From Paracyclopina nana (lineage: Eukaryota; Arthropoda; Copepoda; Cyclopoida; Cyclopettidae), in the NCBI GenBank assembly GCA_019096065.1, contig JAGUCH010000006.1:6902001-6966000 (forward strand): a stretch of 64,000 bases of DNA, in the 5' to 3' direction. The notes beneath the pieces were generated by a model. The model saw only the letters and a list, made by a program, of their open reading frames with translations, did no database searches and had not been told where the DNA came from. The position numbers and the translations under genes were made by a program. Every line of letters begins with the position of its first letter. The stretch's first letter is position 1. Shown piece by piece: positions 33,501 through 44,365 of the stretch.

Positions 33501-35010
33501 TGAAGCACCAATTTGTCCAACTGCTCATTCACCTCGTGAATGCTGACCTATAAATAAATTTCATTTCAGCTGATGAAATGTCTCATGACTGACTAGTCTC
33601 ATGACTAAAACGCCTCACATAGTTAATGTCTCAAATCACGAATGTCTCATGACTGAAAAGTCTTTATTGTCTCATGACTGAAATGTCTCATGACAGAAAC
33701 ATGTCATGTCTTTAATGTCTCATGGCTGAAATGTATTATGAATGAAATGTCCCATAATAGAATTGTCTCAAGACTATTGCCAAGACAATTGTTTCATTCT
33801 TTTATGTTCAGAAATGTCTATCGACTGGAATGTCTCATGACTGAAAGTCATTTCTTCATTGTCTCATGGCCGGCTGGAATGACTAGAAATGTCTCAAGAC
33901 TTCAACGTCTCATTTTGTCTTTATTGTCTCATGGCTGTAATGTCTCAGGAATGAAGCGTCTTATGACTTCATTGTCTCAGGACTTAAATGTCCCATAACT
34001 GAATTGTCTCAAGATTTTTTTTCAGATCTCATATGTCTCAAGAATGGAATGTTGTATGCCAGAAAAAGCTCACAGATAAATTGTCTCATTACTAATTAAG
34101 CCTCAATTCTAAAATGTCAGACATGTCTTATGACTGCAATATCTCATTACCTTCATGTCCCATACTTTAAAAGACACTCAAACTTATCTTGCCTCAATTG
34201 TCTCATGAAATGATTTGTCTCATGACTGGAATTGCCTCATGACTGGAATTGTCTCGAGAATGGAATTGTCTCAAATGACTCAAGACGACTGGATTTGTCT
34301 CAAGACTGGAATTGTCTCAAGACTGGAATTGTCTCAAGACTGGAATTGTCTCAAGACTGGAATAATTGTCTCAAGACTGGAATTGTCTCATGACTGGAAT
34401 TGTCTCATGAAATGATTTGTCTCATGACTGGAATTGTCTCGAGACTGGAATTGTCTCAAATGTCAAATGTCTCAAGACTGGAATTGTCTCAAGACTGGAA
34501 TTGTCTCAAGACTGGAATTGTCTCAAGACTGGAATTGTCTCAAGACTGGAATTGTCTCAAATGTCAAATGTCTCAAGACTGGAATTGTCTCATGACTGGA
34601 ACTTGCTTAAATTATCTCATGATTACCTGACGGGTGTCATAGGCGCGATCCTTGATGACATTGTAGAGCACATTGGCAAAATCTCCATTTTGGCTTTTGT
34701 AGTTTTTGAGCTTAAGCGCGTCGCTCGAATTCGGTCCCATTTTGAGCAAATCGATGAACAATTTGGCCAAAATTGTCTCCTTGATTCCATACGAGCCTCG
34801 TTCTCGGTCCATTTGCGGGATCAAAAGTCTCACAATGGGGAAAAGACTTTCGTTGTTGAATTTTCTTCGACAATCCGCGAGAAAACGCCTCAGTTTCTCC
34901 ATTTTCTTCGATTTGCTCTCATTTTCCTTTTTTTGGCCGTTTTTCGACAAACTTTCGAAAAAGTCGCACAACGCCGAAAAATTGACGGCTTTGCTCCACT
35001 CGTCGTCCAT
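30547..35010 (-). CDS. LIG4: DNA ligase IV
   Basis: Five exons, 35010-34627, 33547-33108, 32910-32576, 32380-31879 and 31486-30547, join in consistent phase and give 866 residues (human LIG4 has 911). The protein seals DNA ends in non-homologous end joining with XRCC4. The N-terminal domain holds LLIPQMDRERGSYGIKET. The catalytic lysine motif is KYDGER. Later ligase motifs are VYDIVYLNG, DEGIMIKDPDSIYKP and GWIKVKPEY, followed by VGCTLRFPRVLSI across the last splice. The C-terminus has two BRCT domains. Between them, WATEDTLEAFKANYDKFGDG matches the XRCC4-interacting region. All motifs look intact. Its 3' end meets the neuropeptide gene convergently. The 5' end diverges from sulfotransferase A. 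Intron 1 (1,079 bp) is filled with a 17-bp minisatellite. Start chosen at MDDEWSKAV; an upstream in-frame ATG would add 20 residues. Confidence 0.95.
33560..34620. repeat. 17-bp minisatellite in LIG4 intron 1
   Basis: The right part is a regular TGTCTCAAGACTGGAAT array (34.2-34.6 kb). The left part (33.56-34.2 kb) is a degenerate version with TGTCTCATGACTGAAA units. The small segment TCAAATGTCAAATG recurs inside it, at 34455 and 34557, so blocks were duplicated. Confidence 0.95.
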
Positions 35011-35850
35011 TTTGTAAACAAACGCGATTTTTTCCGCGAAATGACGACGGGAATTTTCTCGCTTTAACACTCATTCCATTTCGCGAGTTTTTCAAAGCAT
35101 AACAGCAACGCGAAAATGTCAACAAACAAGAAGGGCGCTACTATTTTTAAGGCTTACTAAGGTAGAAATATAACTTAAATTGGATGATTACTGAGCGTTT
35201 AATTTTTCATTAGCTTTTGAATCTAATTTAGAAAATATGCTTTAATTCGGATTTTTTCATTGAAGAATAAAAAGTAGGAAAATCTGTGCGTTTTCCTGTG
35301 TTTTACCAGGATTGACTTAGATTTTTGATCCGACAGGAAAAAACTCGGGAAATTGAGGAATTTTTTAAATAAGTGTTCTTAAAAAAGACATTTTTCTGGA
35401 GTTTTTTTGCTCATTTCGCCATTTTGCATGTTTTTCAAAAAGTAAAAAATAATTTTTTATATAAAAAGATCCGTAATTTCGAGGTTGCGTGAAACTTTTA
35501 AAAAATGTTCCGATCATTCAAAAACAAATAATCAGTTGAATTGACTCGTTAACGTGAAAATCCACGAAAAAATTCAAAACAAGAAATGACAAGAAAAATT
35601 TATTTGATATTTGAAATTTGATTCAATTTAAGTTTCCAAAAAATGGGTAAGTAAGATTTTGTTTAACCTTTTTTCAACCTTTTTTCCAATTCCTGCATTT
35701 TTAGGACTAAAATCAAATAAAAGTTTTATTCCCCATTTTTGCTCAATTTTTTGTTTTAGTAAAAAGTTGTTGAATTTTTAGCAAGTTTGAGGCTTTAATA
35801 CATTTTGTAGCTGACAGTGTGAAGTAAACACTAATAAAATCTGGTAAATC
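35011..35850. other. Divergent spacer upstream of LIG4
   Basis: The first 150 bp are GC-richer and should hold the LIG4 promoter. The remainder is AT-rich without visible features. Confidence 0.4.
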
Positions 35851-36455
35851 TGTTCAGTTTCGAATCCGTAAAAGTTCGATAGGTGAAAGTTCGATAGTTG
35901 ACAGTTCGAAAGTTATATATCTTTTTTCTTTTTGAATAGATTATGTTAGATTTGTCCGGGTACCAGTACTTAAGCCTAAAAAGGGGTCCGTTTTAATATT
36001 ATTTAAGTTTTAATTATTTAGTTTTAATATAATAGTATCAAAACTTAGGTCTTAGTGTGGTTTCCCATTTGTCCATGTAGGATTCATATCCCTATTTTTC
36101 CTTTTCTTTTGTTGCTTTTTGCAACTAGTCACTTGACTGCTTTGAAGATCAGGACTGAAATCGGTGGTGTTTTTTAGGGTTTTAGAAATTCAGGGATTTT
36201 GTCAAGCTTTCACTCTCACACTGCTGACACTGGTTTATCCAAGGCAAGAAATTCAATTAGCGTGCTCAACTGTCATGTACCAAGATGTACCCAATTTTAT
36301 TATTTTCAGACTTTTTTAGTGTGTTAAAAATATTTTACGAAATATTTCCAAGATTTCTTTAGTCATTCAAATCTTTACTATTCGAAGTTTTGCGGATCGA
36401 AATTTCACTAATCGAACTTTTACCTTTCGATATTTTGCGGATTCGAATTTGAACA
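35851..36455. mobile_element. 605-bp MITE-like element with sub-repeated inverted ends
   Basis: Imperfect terminal inverted repeats of about 65-80 bp start GTTCAGTTTCGAATCCG on the left and read GTTCAAATTCGAATCCG on the right arm in reverse. Each arm is itself built of AAAGTTCGATAG-like sub-repeats. There is no coding capacity and no clear target-site duplication. It sits between the divergent LIG4 and sulfotransferase A genes. Confidence 0.55.
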
Positions 36456-36698
36456 GTACAATCTAAAATCTATTTCACAGATATCTAAGTTTTTTATTAA
36501 AAAAACATAAGTTTGGCATATATTCATTTAAAATCGTTTTTGCGCCAAATCCTGTACATGTTGTACAATTATGCTTATCAGTTTTGTGTCATCAATACTT
36601 CTCTCCTTATCAAGTAGCAAGAAATAGAGTTTATTGCTATTAGTAGCCTCAATGATGTCAAGGACTTGTCACTAGCTAATTTCTATTATACCTTCACT

Positions 36699-38479
36699 AT
36701 GAAGAGAAGTAAGGAGTTCATAGCTTTACTTGGATTTGGCACTGTTCTCATTCTCTTCACCTTTGCCAACTTCCAATCAAATAGTGGCAATAATGTGTCA
36801 ATAAAAATGATGTCAGTGCAACAGGAAGCAGGCAATAAAGGCTGTCCCATCCAATCTGAGACAAATTTGCTTGACCAGGACTTTATGGAGACCAGGCAAG
36901 ACATTTACAGGGAGAGAAGGGACAGGGTGAGACAGGCCTGTGCCAGGAACAGGCTCACCAGGGGCAGACCTGATGAGCTGGTCATCAACAAGACTCTCAT
37001 TGTGAGCCATGAACACAGACTGGTCTATTGTCCCAATGCCAAGACAGGCTCAAGCACCTGGATGCACCATTTCAGGGTACGACAAAATTTAGAAAGGGTC
37101 TTAAGCACAAATTAAGTGTCCAAGGTGGTGAGCAGCGCTTCACCAACATGGATGATTTGATTTGAGCATTGGACACAAGTTGGAGAACTCAATGTTTTTA
37201 CATCTTCTATTGGTTTTCAAAGGCGTTCAAAGCTAATTGGATAAAATATTAGAGAAAATTGAAGACACTAGGATCAGTATCGCAAAGAAATTAGGAACTG
37301 GTCAAAAATTTGTTGAGTAATGAGCTCCCATTTTTCAATAAGGTCGTACTTCAATCATTTTTAGAGTTGACTCAGACTTATATTAGCATTGGTGAACTAA
37401 TGAGTGGGTCTATCGTCACAATGCCAAGGCAGACTCCAGTACGTAGATGACCATTTCCGGTTAAGACGTTTCTAATTAGGGTATTAAGATCATCAAAGAT
37501 CCTAGTTCGGTGTCCACAACACCAAGCATCGCTTCACCAACTTGGATGATTTAATTTGAGCATTGGACACAAGTTGGAGAACTCAATGTTTTTACATCTT
37601 CTATTGGTTTTCAAAGGCGTTCAAAGCTAATTGGATAAAATATTAGAGAAAATTGAAGACACTAGGATCAGTATCGCAAAGAAATTAGGAACTGGTCAAA
37701 AATTTGTTGAGTAATGAGCTCCCATTTTTTAGCTCATTTTTTCCATGATCTTTCAGGAGATGCTTCACTTGCCCAAAGTTGCCTTGGAGGAGTTCAATGC
37801 CAAATTCCACAAGTTGATCCCAATGATGTCCGGATTGCCCAGTTTCCTGTCTGTCGAGCATAAAATCATGCTATTGAAGGAGAAGCTTGGCTTCACATTT
37901 GTTCGACATCCATTTGTCAGACTTGTCTCAGCCTACTTGGACAAGGTTGTCAACAATGATTATCACCGATGGCGAAAGAAGACCATATTTTACAAGCGGA
38001 TCAAGTACCATCCGGATGACATCCCAAGGTTCGATCAGTTTGTCGACTACATCCTCAGTGGCAGGGAAGATGCTGACAACCACATCCAACCGTATTGGAA
38101 ACATTGTGATGTGTGCCACATCAATTACAACATCATTGGCAAAACTGAGACCTCGAGTGAGGACAACAAGTACATTTTCATGAAGGCTGGCCTCGATGGA
38201 GTCCTTGATCCTTCGACTCAAGACCATCGAAGCCATTCCGGAAACACAACAGCGGTGGCCAAACAGCTGTTTGGATCATTGACGAAAACTCAAGCCAAAG
38301 GCTTGTACGACAAGTACCAAATGGACTTTGAACTCTTTGGCTATGACGCCATGGAGTACATCGAACTAGCTCAGGAAGACAACGCTAAGAGGAAGAAGCG
38401 AGTCAGAGTTCTTAAGAAAGACGTTCCAAATGATGATGATGACACTTTTGTTAAAAAAATGCAGGAACCCAAAATTTAA
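36699..38479 (+). CDS. Carbohydrate sulfotransferase A (CHST8-14/chondroitin type)
   Basis: Exons 36699-37076 and 37757-38479 join in phase 0 and give 366 residues. The predicted product is a type II Golgi enzyme with signal anchor FIALLGFGTVLILFTFANF. The PAPS 5'-phosphosulfate motif is VYCPNAKTGSSTWMHHF, at the end of exon 1. The 3'-phosphate motif FTFVRHPFVRLVSAYLDKV is in exon 2. FVDYILSG, a CDVCHINYNIIGKTE segment and YDKYQMDFELFGYD complete the fold typical of the Sulfotransfer_2 family. It should sulfate GalNAc or a related sugar on glycosaminoglycans; the exact substrate cannot be told. The C-terminal 40 residues are charged and low-complexity. Gene B follows in tandem. The intron holds a duplicated, decayed copy of the end of exon 1, and a DNA transposon lies directly behind the stop codon. 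Confidence 0.85.
36990..37731 (+). repeat. 394-bp tandem duplication covering the exon 1 end and intron of sulfotransferase A
   Basis: The sequence at about 36990-37337 is repeated at about 37384-37731. The second copy holds a decayed relic of the exon 1 end (around 37410-37460). The last 170 or so bp of each copy (37164 and 37558 onward) read as identical, while the exon-derived parts differ clearly. The relic is not usable as an exon because it lacks an open frame. Confidence 0.75.
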
Positions 38480-39820
38480 GGGATATACTAAAATGCGCGA
38501 CATGCGCGACAAGCGCGACATGCGCGAGAAACTACTAAAATGCGCGACATGCGCGACTACCAAAATGCGCGACATGCGCGACAAACTGCTAAAATGCGCG
38601 ACATGCGCGACTACTAAAATGTGCGACATGCGCGACTACTAAAATGCGCGACATGCGCGACTATTAAATTATGGGACAACCAAAAGTACTTGGATTATTA
38701 ATCCATTATTAATAATATACAGTCTGTCCATTCAAAATTGGTCAGTGCTGTACGGAATTTTAAGTATTTTTTTCTATTTTGACAAAAAAGATGGGAAAAG
38801 GCTCCAGCTTTCCAATGAGATTTTTTAAGTCCAGTATTTCTGGATTATGAAACCCAAAGTTTAGATTCCCACACCGTCCAATATTGAACGGATGAGTACA
38901 GACTGTATAATAACAGGCAAAAAGAAAAGAAAAAATGATAATTCTTTTTTAAGTCTAACATTGTAATTTTTTTTCAAGCCTAACATAGGAAAGGGGAACC
39001 GATATTTCGGACGTCAGCTCAGCTGTAGTGACGTCAGGACGCGCGAGCGTAGTTGACCCGTGCCTTATTGATGTTACAAGACATGTACTTTAATATCAGG
39101 CCAAAAGTAGCCAAATTCTTCAAACAATACTGCCACTTTTATTGAGTAAATCAATTCCGGAAGCACTTTTAAATGGTGCTTTGGCTTACCCGAAAGCCAG
39201 CCTTAAAGCCAGCCTTTAAATTTCACTAAAAATTGGAATTTCAGACTATGTAAGGCTCAAAATATGGTCAAATCATAATAAAGTGTATCCATATAATGCC
39301 TCAAAACAAGTGGAGCATGCTAAAATCCTACCTTGACAAATATAATCATGAGAAAAATTAGCTTAATACTGGCGTACGTCCCAACTTAGGCAGCAGAAAG
39401 ACGTCCAAAAACTTACAAAATTAGTCACTAGGCTAGATATGGGGTCTGTTTACTGTTTCCTATAGCAATTTTTTACTTTTCTTACAATTCTTACTTTTTT
39501 TTCAATTCTAAAAATTTTGCATTGTTTTATCTCCTCTCTGATAAAAAACTATGCCATAATTTCGGCAATAACTATAGGTGAACAGTGCAGAGTGAGCTAC
39601 TTCAATGTAATATTTATGAAAAAGCATAACAATTAATCAGTAACAGTAAATAGAAAAAATATTTCAAGAAGTGGTAACTAAACATTTTTTTTTGCATTTT
39701 AGTAACCTGTGGTGCTTGTCGCGCATTTTAGTAGTCGCGCATGTCGCGCATTTTAGTAGTTTGTCGCGCATGTCGCGCTTGTCGCGTAAGTCGCGCATGT
39801 CGCGCATTTTAGTATATCCC
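38480..39820. mobile_element. 1,341-bp TIR DNA transposon with 9-bp target duplication
   Basis: The ends are inverted repeats starting GGGATATACTAAAATGCGCG. They extend into sub-repeated CTAAAATGCGCGACATGCGCGAC arrays of about 190 bp on the left and 100 bp on the right. AAAATTTAA flanks both sides (38471-38479 and 39821-39829) as a 9-bp target duplication. A GGG terminus, long arms and a 9-bp duplication recall Mutator-like elements, but no transposase is encoded, so the family is a guess. It inserted exactly at the stop codon of sulfotransferase A. The TAA is part of the duplicated target, so the protein end is unchanged. Confidence 0.75.
38718..38907. mobile_element. 190-bp nested MITE, Tc1/mariner-like ends
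   Basis: Inverted ends TACAGTCTGT...ACAGACTGTA lie next to flanking TA dinucleotides, as expected for Tc1/mariner-type insertion. It lies inside the 1.34-kb transposon and so is younger than it. It has no coding capacity. Confidence 0.5.
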
Positions 39821-39889
39821 AAAATTTAATATATTGAACTTTTTATTTATTAATATGACATACTGCAACAATTTGTGACAACCAAGTTG

Positions 39890-40010
39890 AAAAAGTTGGG
39901 ATGTGTCCCATTTCAATTACAACAAAATTGGGAAAATTAGGACTAGGTGTGAGTACAACATGCTAATTTTCATGAAGGCTGTTCTTGATGGAGCCTTTGA
40001 ATCATCGTCA
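39890..40010 (+). pseudogene. Decayed sulfotransferase exon fragment
   Basis: About 120 bp match the 38.1-38.2 kb part of exon 2 of gene A (TGTG..CCCATTTCAATTACAAC and TTTTCATGAAGGCTG blocks). It covers the CxxCHINYNIIGK-to-GLDG segment without an open frame. It shows that a further gene copy once lay between A and B. Confidence 0.6.
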
Positions 40011-40116
40011 TCAAATTAAGACCGCTTTAGCATATCAGATGTTAAACATGCTATGCACTTGTTCTATTGTTTGTTATAATAATAAGGAGAATCTTGCTTT
40101 TTTTCATGCTGACATA

Positions 40117-41037
40117 ATGTGTAAGAAGTTATGCATTGCATTCCTCCTACTTTTTTCATCATCGATGTCAATACTTCATTTTATGCACACTTATAGCAAT
40201 CCACCTGTAAGTCTTAGTGTCTACAATGAAAGGAAGAGTCACTTGAAGAAAATGTGTGCCCTACTTGGACTTGATCAAGGTGAACCAAATGAGTATGTCC
40301 TTAATGAAGTCTTGGTTGTCAGCCATGAATTGAAGCTTGCCTATTGTCCCATTGCCAAATCCGGATCTTCAACTTGGATCGGTCACTTTCATGTAACTAT
40401 CTAAATTACCTAAATTATTGAGAGTTAAACTGTCAGTAACTTGCAGAAGTTGTTGGACATTCCTTGGAGCTTGGAGGATCATTGGAGCAAAAGGCATCAT
40501 GAACTGGTTCAAAACTTAGCAGGTTTACCAAAAGAGTTGACACTTGACGACAAAGTCAAATTGCTTACGAACAAGCTCAAGTTCATGTTTGTTCGACACC
40601 CTTTCGATCGACTATTATCAGCTTACTTGGACAAAGTTGTGCATGACAACTATCATGATTGGAGGAGGAAAATCTGGAAGTTTCACAAGTTACCCAGAAA
40701 TGATTCCGAGGCTCCAGGATTTGCCCACTTTGTCGATTACATTTTAGCTGGCAATGAAGCAGAGGATTTTCATGTGCGTCAATATCATCGTCATTGTGAC
40801 CCTTGTCACATTGACTATGACATCATTGCCAAACTCGAAACTGCACATGCAGATAATGAAGTTATACTACACTGGGCTGGATTAGACACCATTTTATCAG
40901 CAAATCGACATGACCACAAAAGCATGCTAAAAAACATGAGTAACGCAAACTATTTTGCCACATTGACGCCAGACCAAAAGTTCCAGTTGTACCAAATGTA
41001 TAAAGTTGATTTCGATCTATTTGACTACAAAATCTAG
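40117..41037 (+). CDS. Carbohydrate sulfotransferase B (tandem paralogue of A)
   Basis: Exons 40117-40392 and 40447-41037 join in phase 0 across a 54-bp intron and give 288 residues. The signal anchor is LCIAFLLLFSSSMSILHF. The PAPS motifs are AYCPIAKSGSSTWIGHF and FMFVRHPFDRLLSAYLDKV. Conserved FAHFVDYILAGNE, CDPCHIDYDIIAKLE and YKVDFDLFDYKI follow. The intron falls at the same place as in gene A, just after the phosphosulfate loop, so the two arose by tandem duplication. B is shorter because it lacks the charged C-terminal tail. It should be a Golgi sulfotransferase for glycan chains, substrate unknown. In-frame ATGs exist upstream; 40117 was chosen because it places the membrane anchor next to the N-terminus. 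Confidence 0.85.
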
Positions 41038-41070
41038 CCGAGTTTTTGTACTTTTTCACGGTTTTTATTT

Positions 41071-41275
41071 GTTTCGACACCATTTCAATCGAATATTTTC
41101 AGTTGACTTGTGCAAAGTTGTGCATGCCAATGATCATGTTTGGCAAAGGAAAATCCGGAAGTTTCACAAGTTATCCAGAAATGATTCGAAGGCTCCAGGA
41201 TTTGCCCACTTTGTCGATTACATTTAAAATGACCATGTTTTCAACCAGAATCATGATCGATACTTATGAAAAATT
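41071..41275 (+). pseudogene. Decayed partial copy of sulfotransferase B exon 2
   Basis: The sequence repeats the 40.59-40.80 kb part of exon 2 with about 80 percent similarity by eye: the blocks TTTCGACACC, GGAAGTTTCACAAGTTA and TTTGCCCACTTTGTCGATT. It stops shortly after an early stop codon. It is a downstream tandem relic of gene B. Confidence 0.7.
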
Positions 41276-41505
41276 TGCCCTTACATTGAAATTGATTATG
41301 TAAGAAACACTGGAACTGAAGCCAATAATCAAGGACTGGAATTAGATCTCTACTTTGGATATTGAGGCTTTTCCAATGCGGATTTTCAGCTATATGTACC
41401 AATTTCCTAGATATTCTGGATAATACCACAATATCCAGGATGGCATTAGATTGCATCATTGAGTACCAAAAAGTATCTTACAATTTTAAGCTGAAATGTA
41501 AACAA

Positions 41506-42060
41506 TTATGCTAGACATTTATGCTAGACATTTATGCTAGACATTTATGCTAGACATTTATGCTAGACATTTATGCTAGACATTTATGCTAGACATTTAT
41601 GCTAGACATTTATGCTAGACATTTATGCTAGACATTTATGCTAGACATTTATGCTAGACATTTATGCTAGACATTTATGCTAGACATTTATGCTAGACAT
41701 TTATGCTAGACATTTATGCTAGACATTTATGCTAGACATTTATGCTAGACATTTATGCTAGACATTTATGCTAGACATTTATGCTAGACATTTATGCTAG
41801 ACATTTATGCTAGACATTTATGCTAGACATTTATGCTAGACATTTATGCTAGACATTTATGCTAGACATTTATGCTAGACATTTATGCTAGACATTTATG
41901 CTAGACATTTTATGCTAGACATTTATGCTAGACATTTATGCTAGACATTTATGCTAGACATTTATGCTAGACATTTATGCTAGACATTTATGCTAGACAT
42001 TTATGCTAGACATTTATGCTAGACATTTATGCTAGACATTTATGCTAGACATTCATGTTA
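41506..42060. repeat. 13-bp satellite TGCTAGACATTTA, about 42 copies
   Basis: The array is almost perfectly uniform. The only clear variant is one unit with an extra T (near 41908), plus decay at the right end. Such homogeneity implies recent expansion or slippage-driven turnover. Confidence 0.97.
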
Positions 42061-42469
42061 GGCATTTAAGTCAGAATTTACAGATGTTAGACTTTCATGT
42101 GTGACATTTTGTTTGAAACTATGCTAGACATTTTTTACACATACTCAGACATTTTAAAATCCCTTACATTAATGCCACTCCTGATTTTAGATAGGCATTT
42201 ATGTCGGTCATTTTCGACTTTTTTCTTGACTTACTTAGCACTGAAGCCGATATTTTGAGATGCTGGTGAGTAACAATGAATGTTTGCCCAATATTAATCC
42301 AATCCCGCACGTATTGGATACATCGTCGCATTGTTGAGTAGTTTGCCTCACAATATTATTGAATACTTTGTTGCTAAGCCTCAAAGTGCTTTCCTGTACA
42401 GAAAACGATCACTTGGCGGCCTCGTGTTCACCATGATTTATTGGGTTACCTCATACTCTCAGCATTTCT

Positions 42470-44365
42470 GAGGACAAATGAGACTCACTTGGAGTGAGAC
42501 TTGTTTCAAATGAGACTTTGTTCTAATGAGATTTGGTTCGAATGAGACTCAGTTTGTATGAGACTCAATTCAAATGAGGCTCAGTTAGAATGAGTCTTAA
42601 GAAAGAGTGAGACTCAGTTCAAGTGAAACTCAGTTAGAATGAGACTCAGTTCCAATGAGTCTATATATAGAATGAGACTCAGTTCTGCTATTGCTCAGCT
42701 CAATTGAGACTCAGCTAGAACAATACTCATGTAAAACAATACTCAGTTAGAAGGAGACTCTGTTGGAATGAGACTCAGTTCAAACGAGTCTTAATATGGA
42801 ATGAGACTCAGTTCTGCTAATGCTCAGCTCAAGTGAAACTCAGTTAGAATGAGACTCAGTTCCAATGAGTCGATATATAGAGTGAGACTCAGTTCCAATG
42901 AGGCTATATATGGAATGAGACTCAGTTCTATTGAGTTTATATATAGAATGAGACTCATGTAAAACGATACTCTGTTAGAATGAGACTCTGTTGGAATGAG
43001 ACTAAGTTCAAACGAGTCTTAATATGGAATGAGACTCAGTTCTGCTAATGCTCAGCTCAAGTGAAACTCAGTTAGAATGAGACTCAGTTCCAATGAGTCT
43101 ATATATAGAATGAGACTCAGTTCTGCTATTGCTCAGCTCAATTGAGACTCAGCTAGAACAATACTCATGTAAAACAATACTCAGTTAGAAGGAGACTCTG
43201 TTGGAATGAGACTAAGTTCAAACGAGTCTTAATATGGAATGAGACTCAGTTCTGCTAATGCTCAGCTCAAGTGAAACTCAGTTAGAACAATACTCATGTA
43301 AAACGATACTCAGTTAGAATGAGACTCGGGTGGAATGAGACTCAGTTCAAACGAGTCTTAATATGGAATGAGACTCAGCTCTACTAATGCTCAGTTCAAG
43401 TGAGACTCATTTAGAACGAGACTTAGGTAAAACGATACTCAGTTAGAATGAGACTCGGTTGGAATCAGACTCATATCAAACGAGTCTTAATATGGAATAA
43501 GTCTCGGCTCTACTAATGCTCAGTTCAAGTGAGACTCAGTTAGAACGAGACTCAGGTAAAACGATGCTCAGTTAGAATGAGACTCGGTTGGAATGAGACT
43601 CAGTTCAAACGAGTCTTAATATGGAATGAGACTCAGCTCTACTAATGCTCAGTTCGAGTGAGACTCAGTTAGAACGAGACTCAGGTAAAACGATACTCAG
43701 TTAAATATGGACTCGGTTAAAATGAAACTCAGTTAAAATGAGGCTCGGTTGGAATGAGACTCAGTTTAAATGAGACTCGGTTGGAATCAGTCTAAAAATA
43801 GAATGAGACTGTTCTAATAATGCTCAGCTCAGGTGAGAGACTTGCTTAGAATGAGACTCAGTTAGAATGAGACTCGGTTGGAATGAGACTCAGCTACAAT
43901 GAGTCCTAATATAGAATGAGACTCAGCTCTAATAATGCTCAGCTCAAGTGAGACACAAATAGAATGAGACTCAGTTAAAACAATACTCTGTTAGGTACCG
44001 ACTTAGTTAGAATGAGACTCAGTTAGATTGAGACTCAGTTAGAATGAGACTCAGTTAGAATGAGACTCAGTTAGAATGAGACTCAGTTAGAATGAGACTC
44101 AGTTAGAATGAGACTCAGTTAGAATGAGACTCATTTAAAATGAGTCCTAATATAGAATGAGACTCAGCTCTAATAATGCTCAGCTCAAGTGAGACACAAA
44201 TAGAATGAGACTCAGTTAAAACAATACTCCGTTAGATTCGTACTCAGTTAGAAACGGACTCAGTTAGAATGAGACTTAGTTAAAATGAGGCTCAGTTAGA
44301 ATGAGACGTTAGAATGAGACTCAGTTAGAATGAGTCTAAGTTAGAATGAGACTCGCCTTGAGAAA
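42470..44365. repeat. 16-bp satellite (AATGAGACTCAGTTAG) with higher-order structure
   Basis: About 110 units are present. Variants such as ACGAGTCTTAATATGG recur at about 42785, 43012, 43223, 43354, 43484 and 43612, giving super-units of roughly 130 and 220 bp. A nearly pure block lies at 43.99-44.12 kb. The GAGACTCA core is shared with the 14-bp array at 26-27 kb. Confidence 0.95.

Noticed and set aside
34215-35067. Plus-strand frames with SRLELSQDWNCLKTGI repeats
   Set aside because: These come from the 17-bp array in LIG4 intron 1 and run antisense through LIG4 exon 1.
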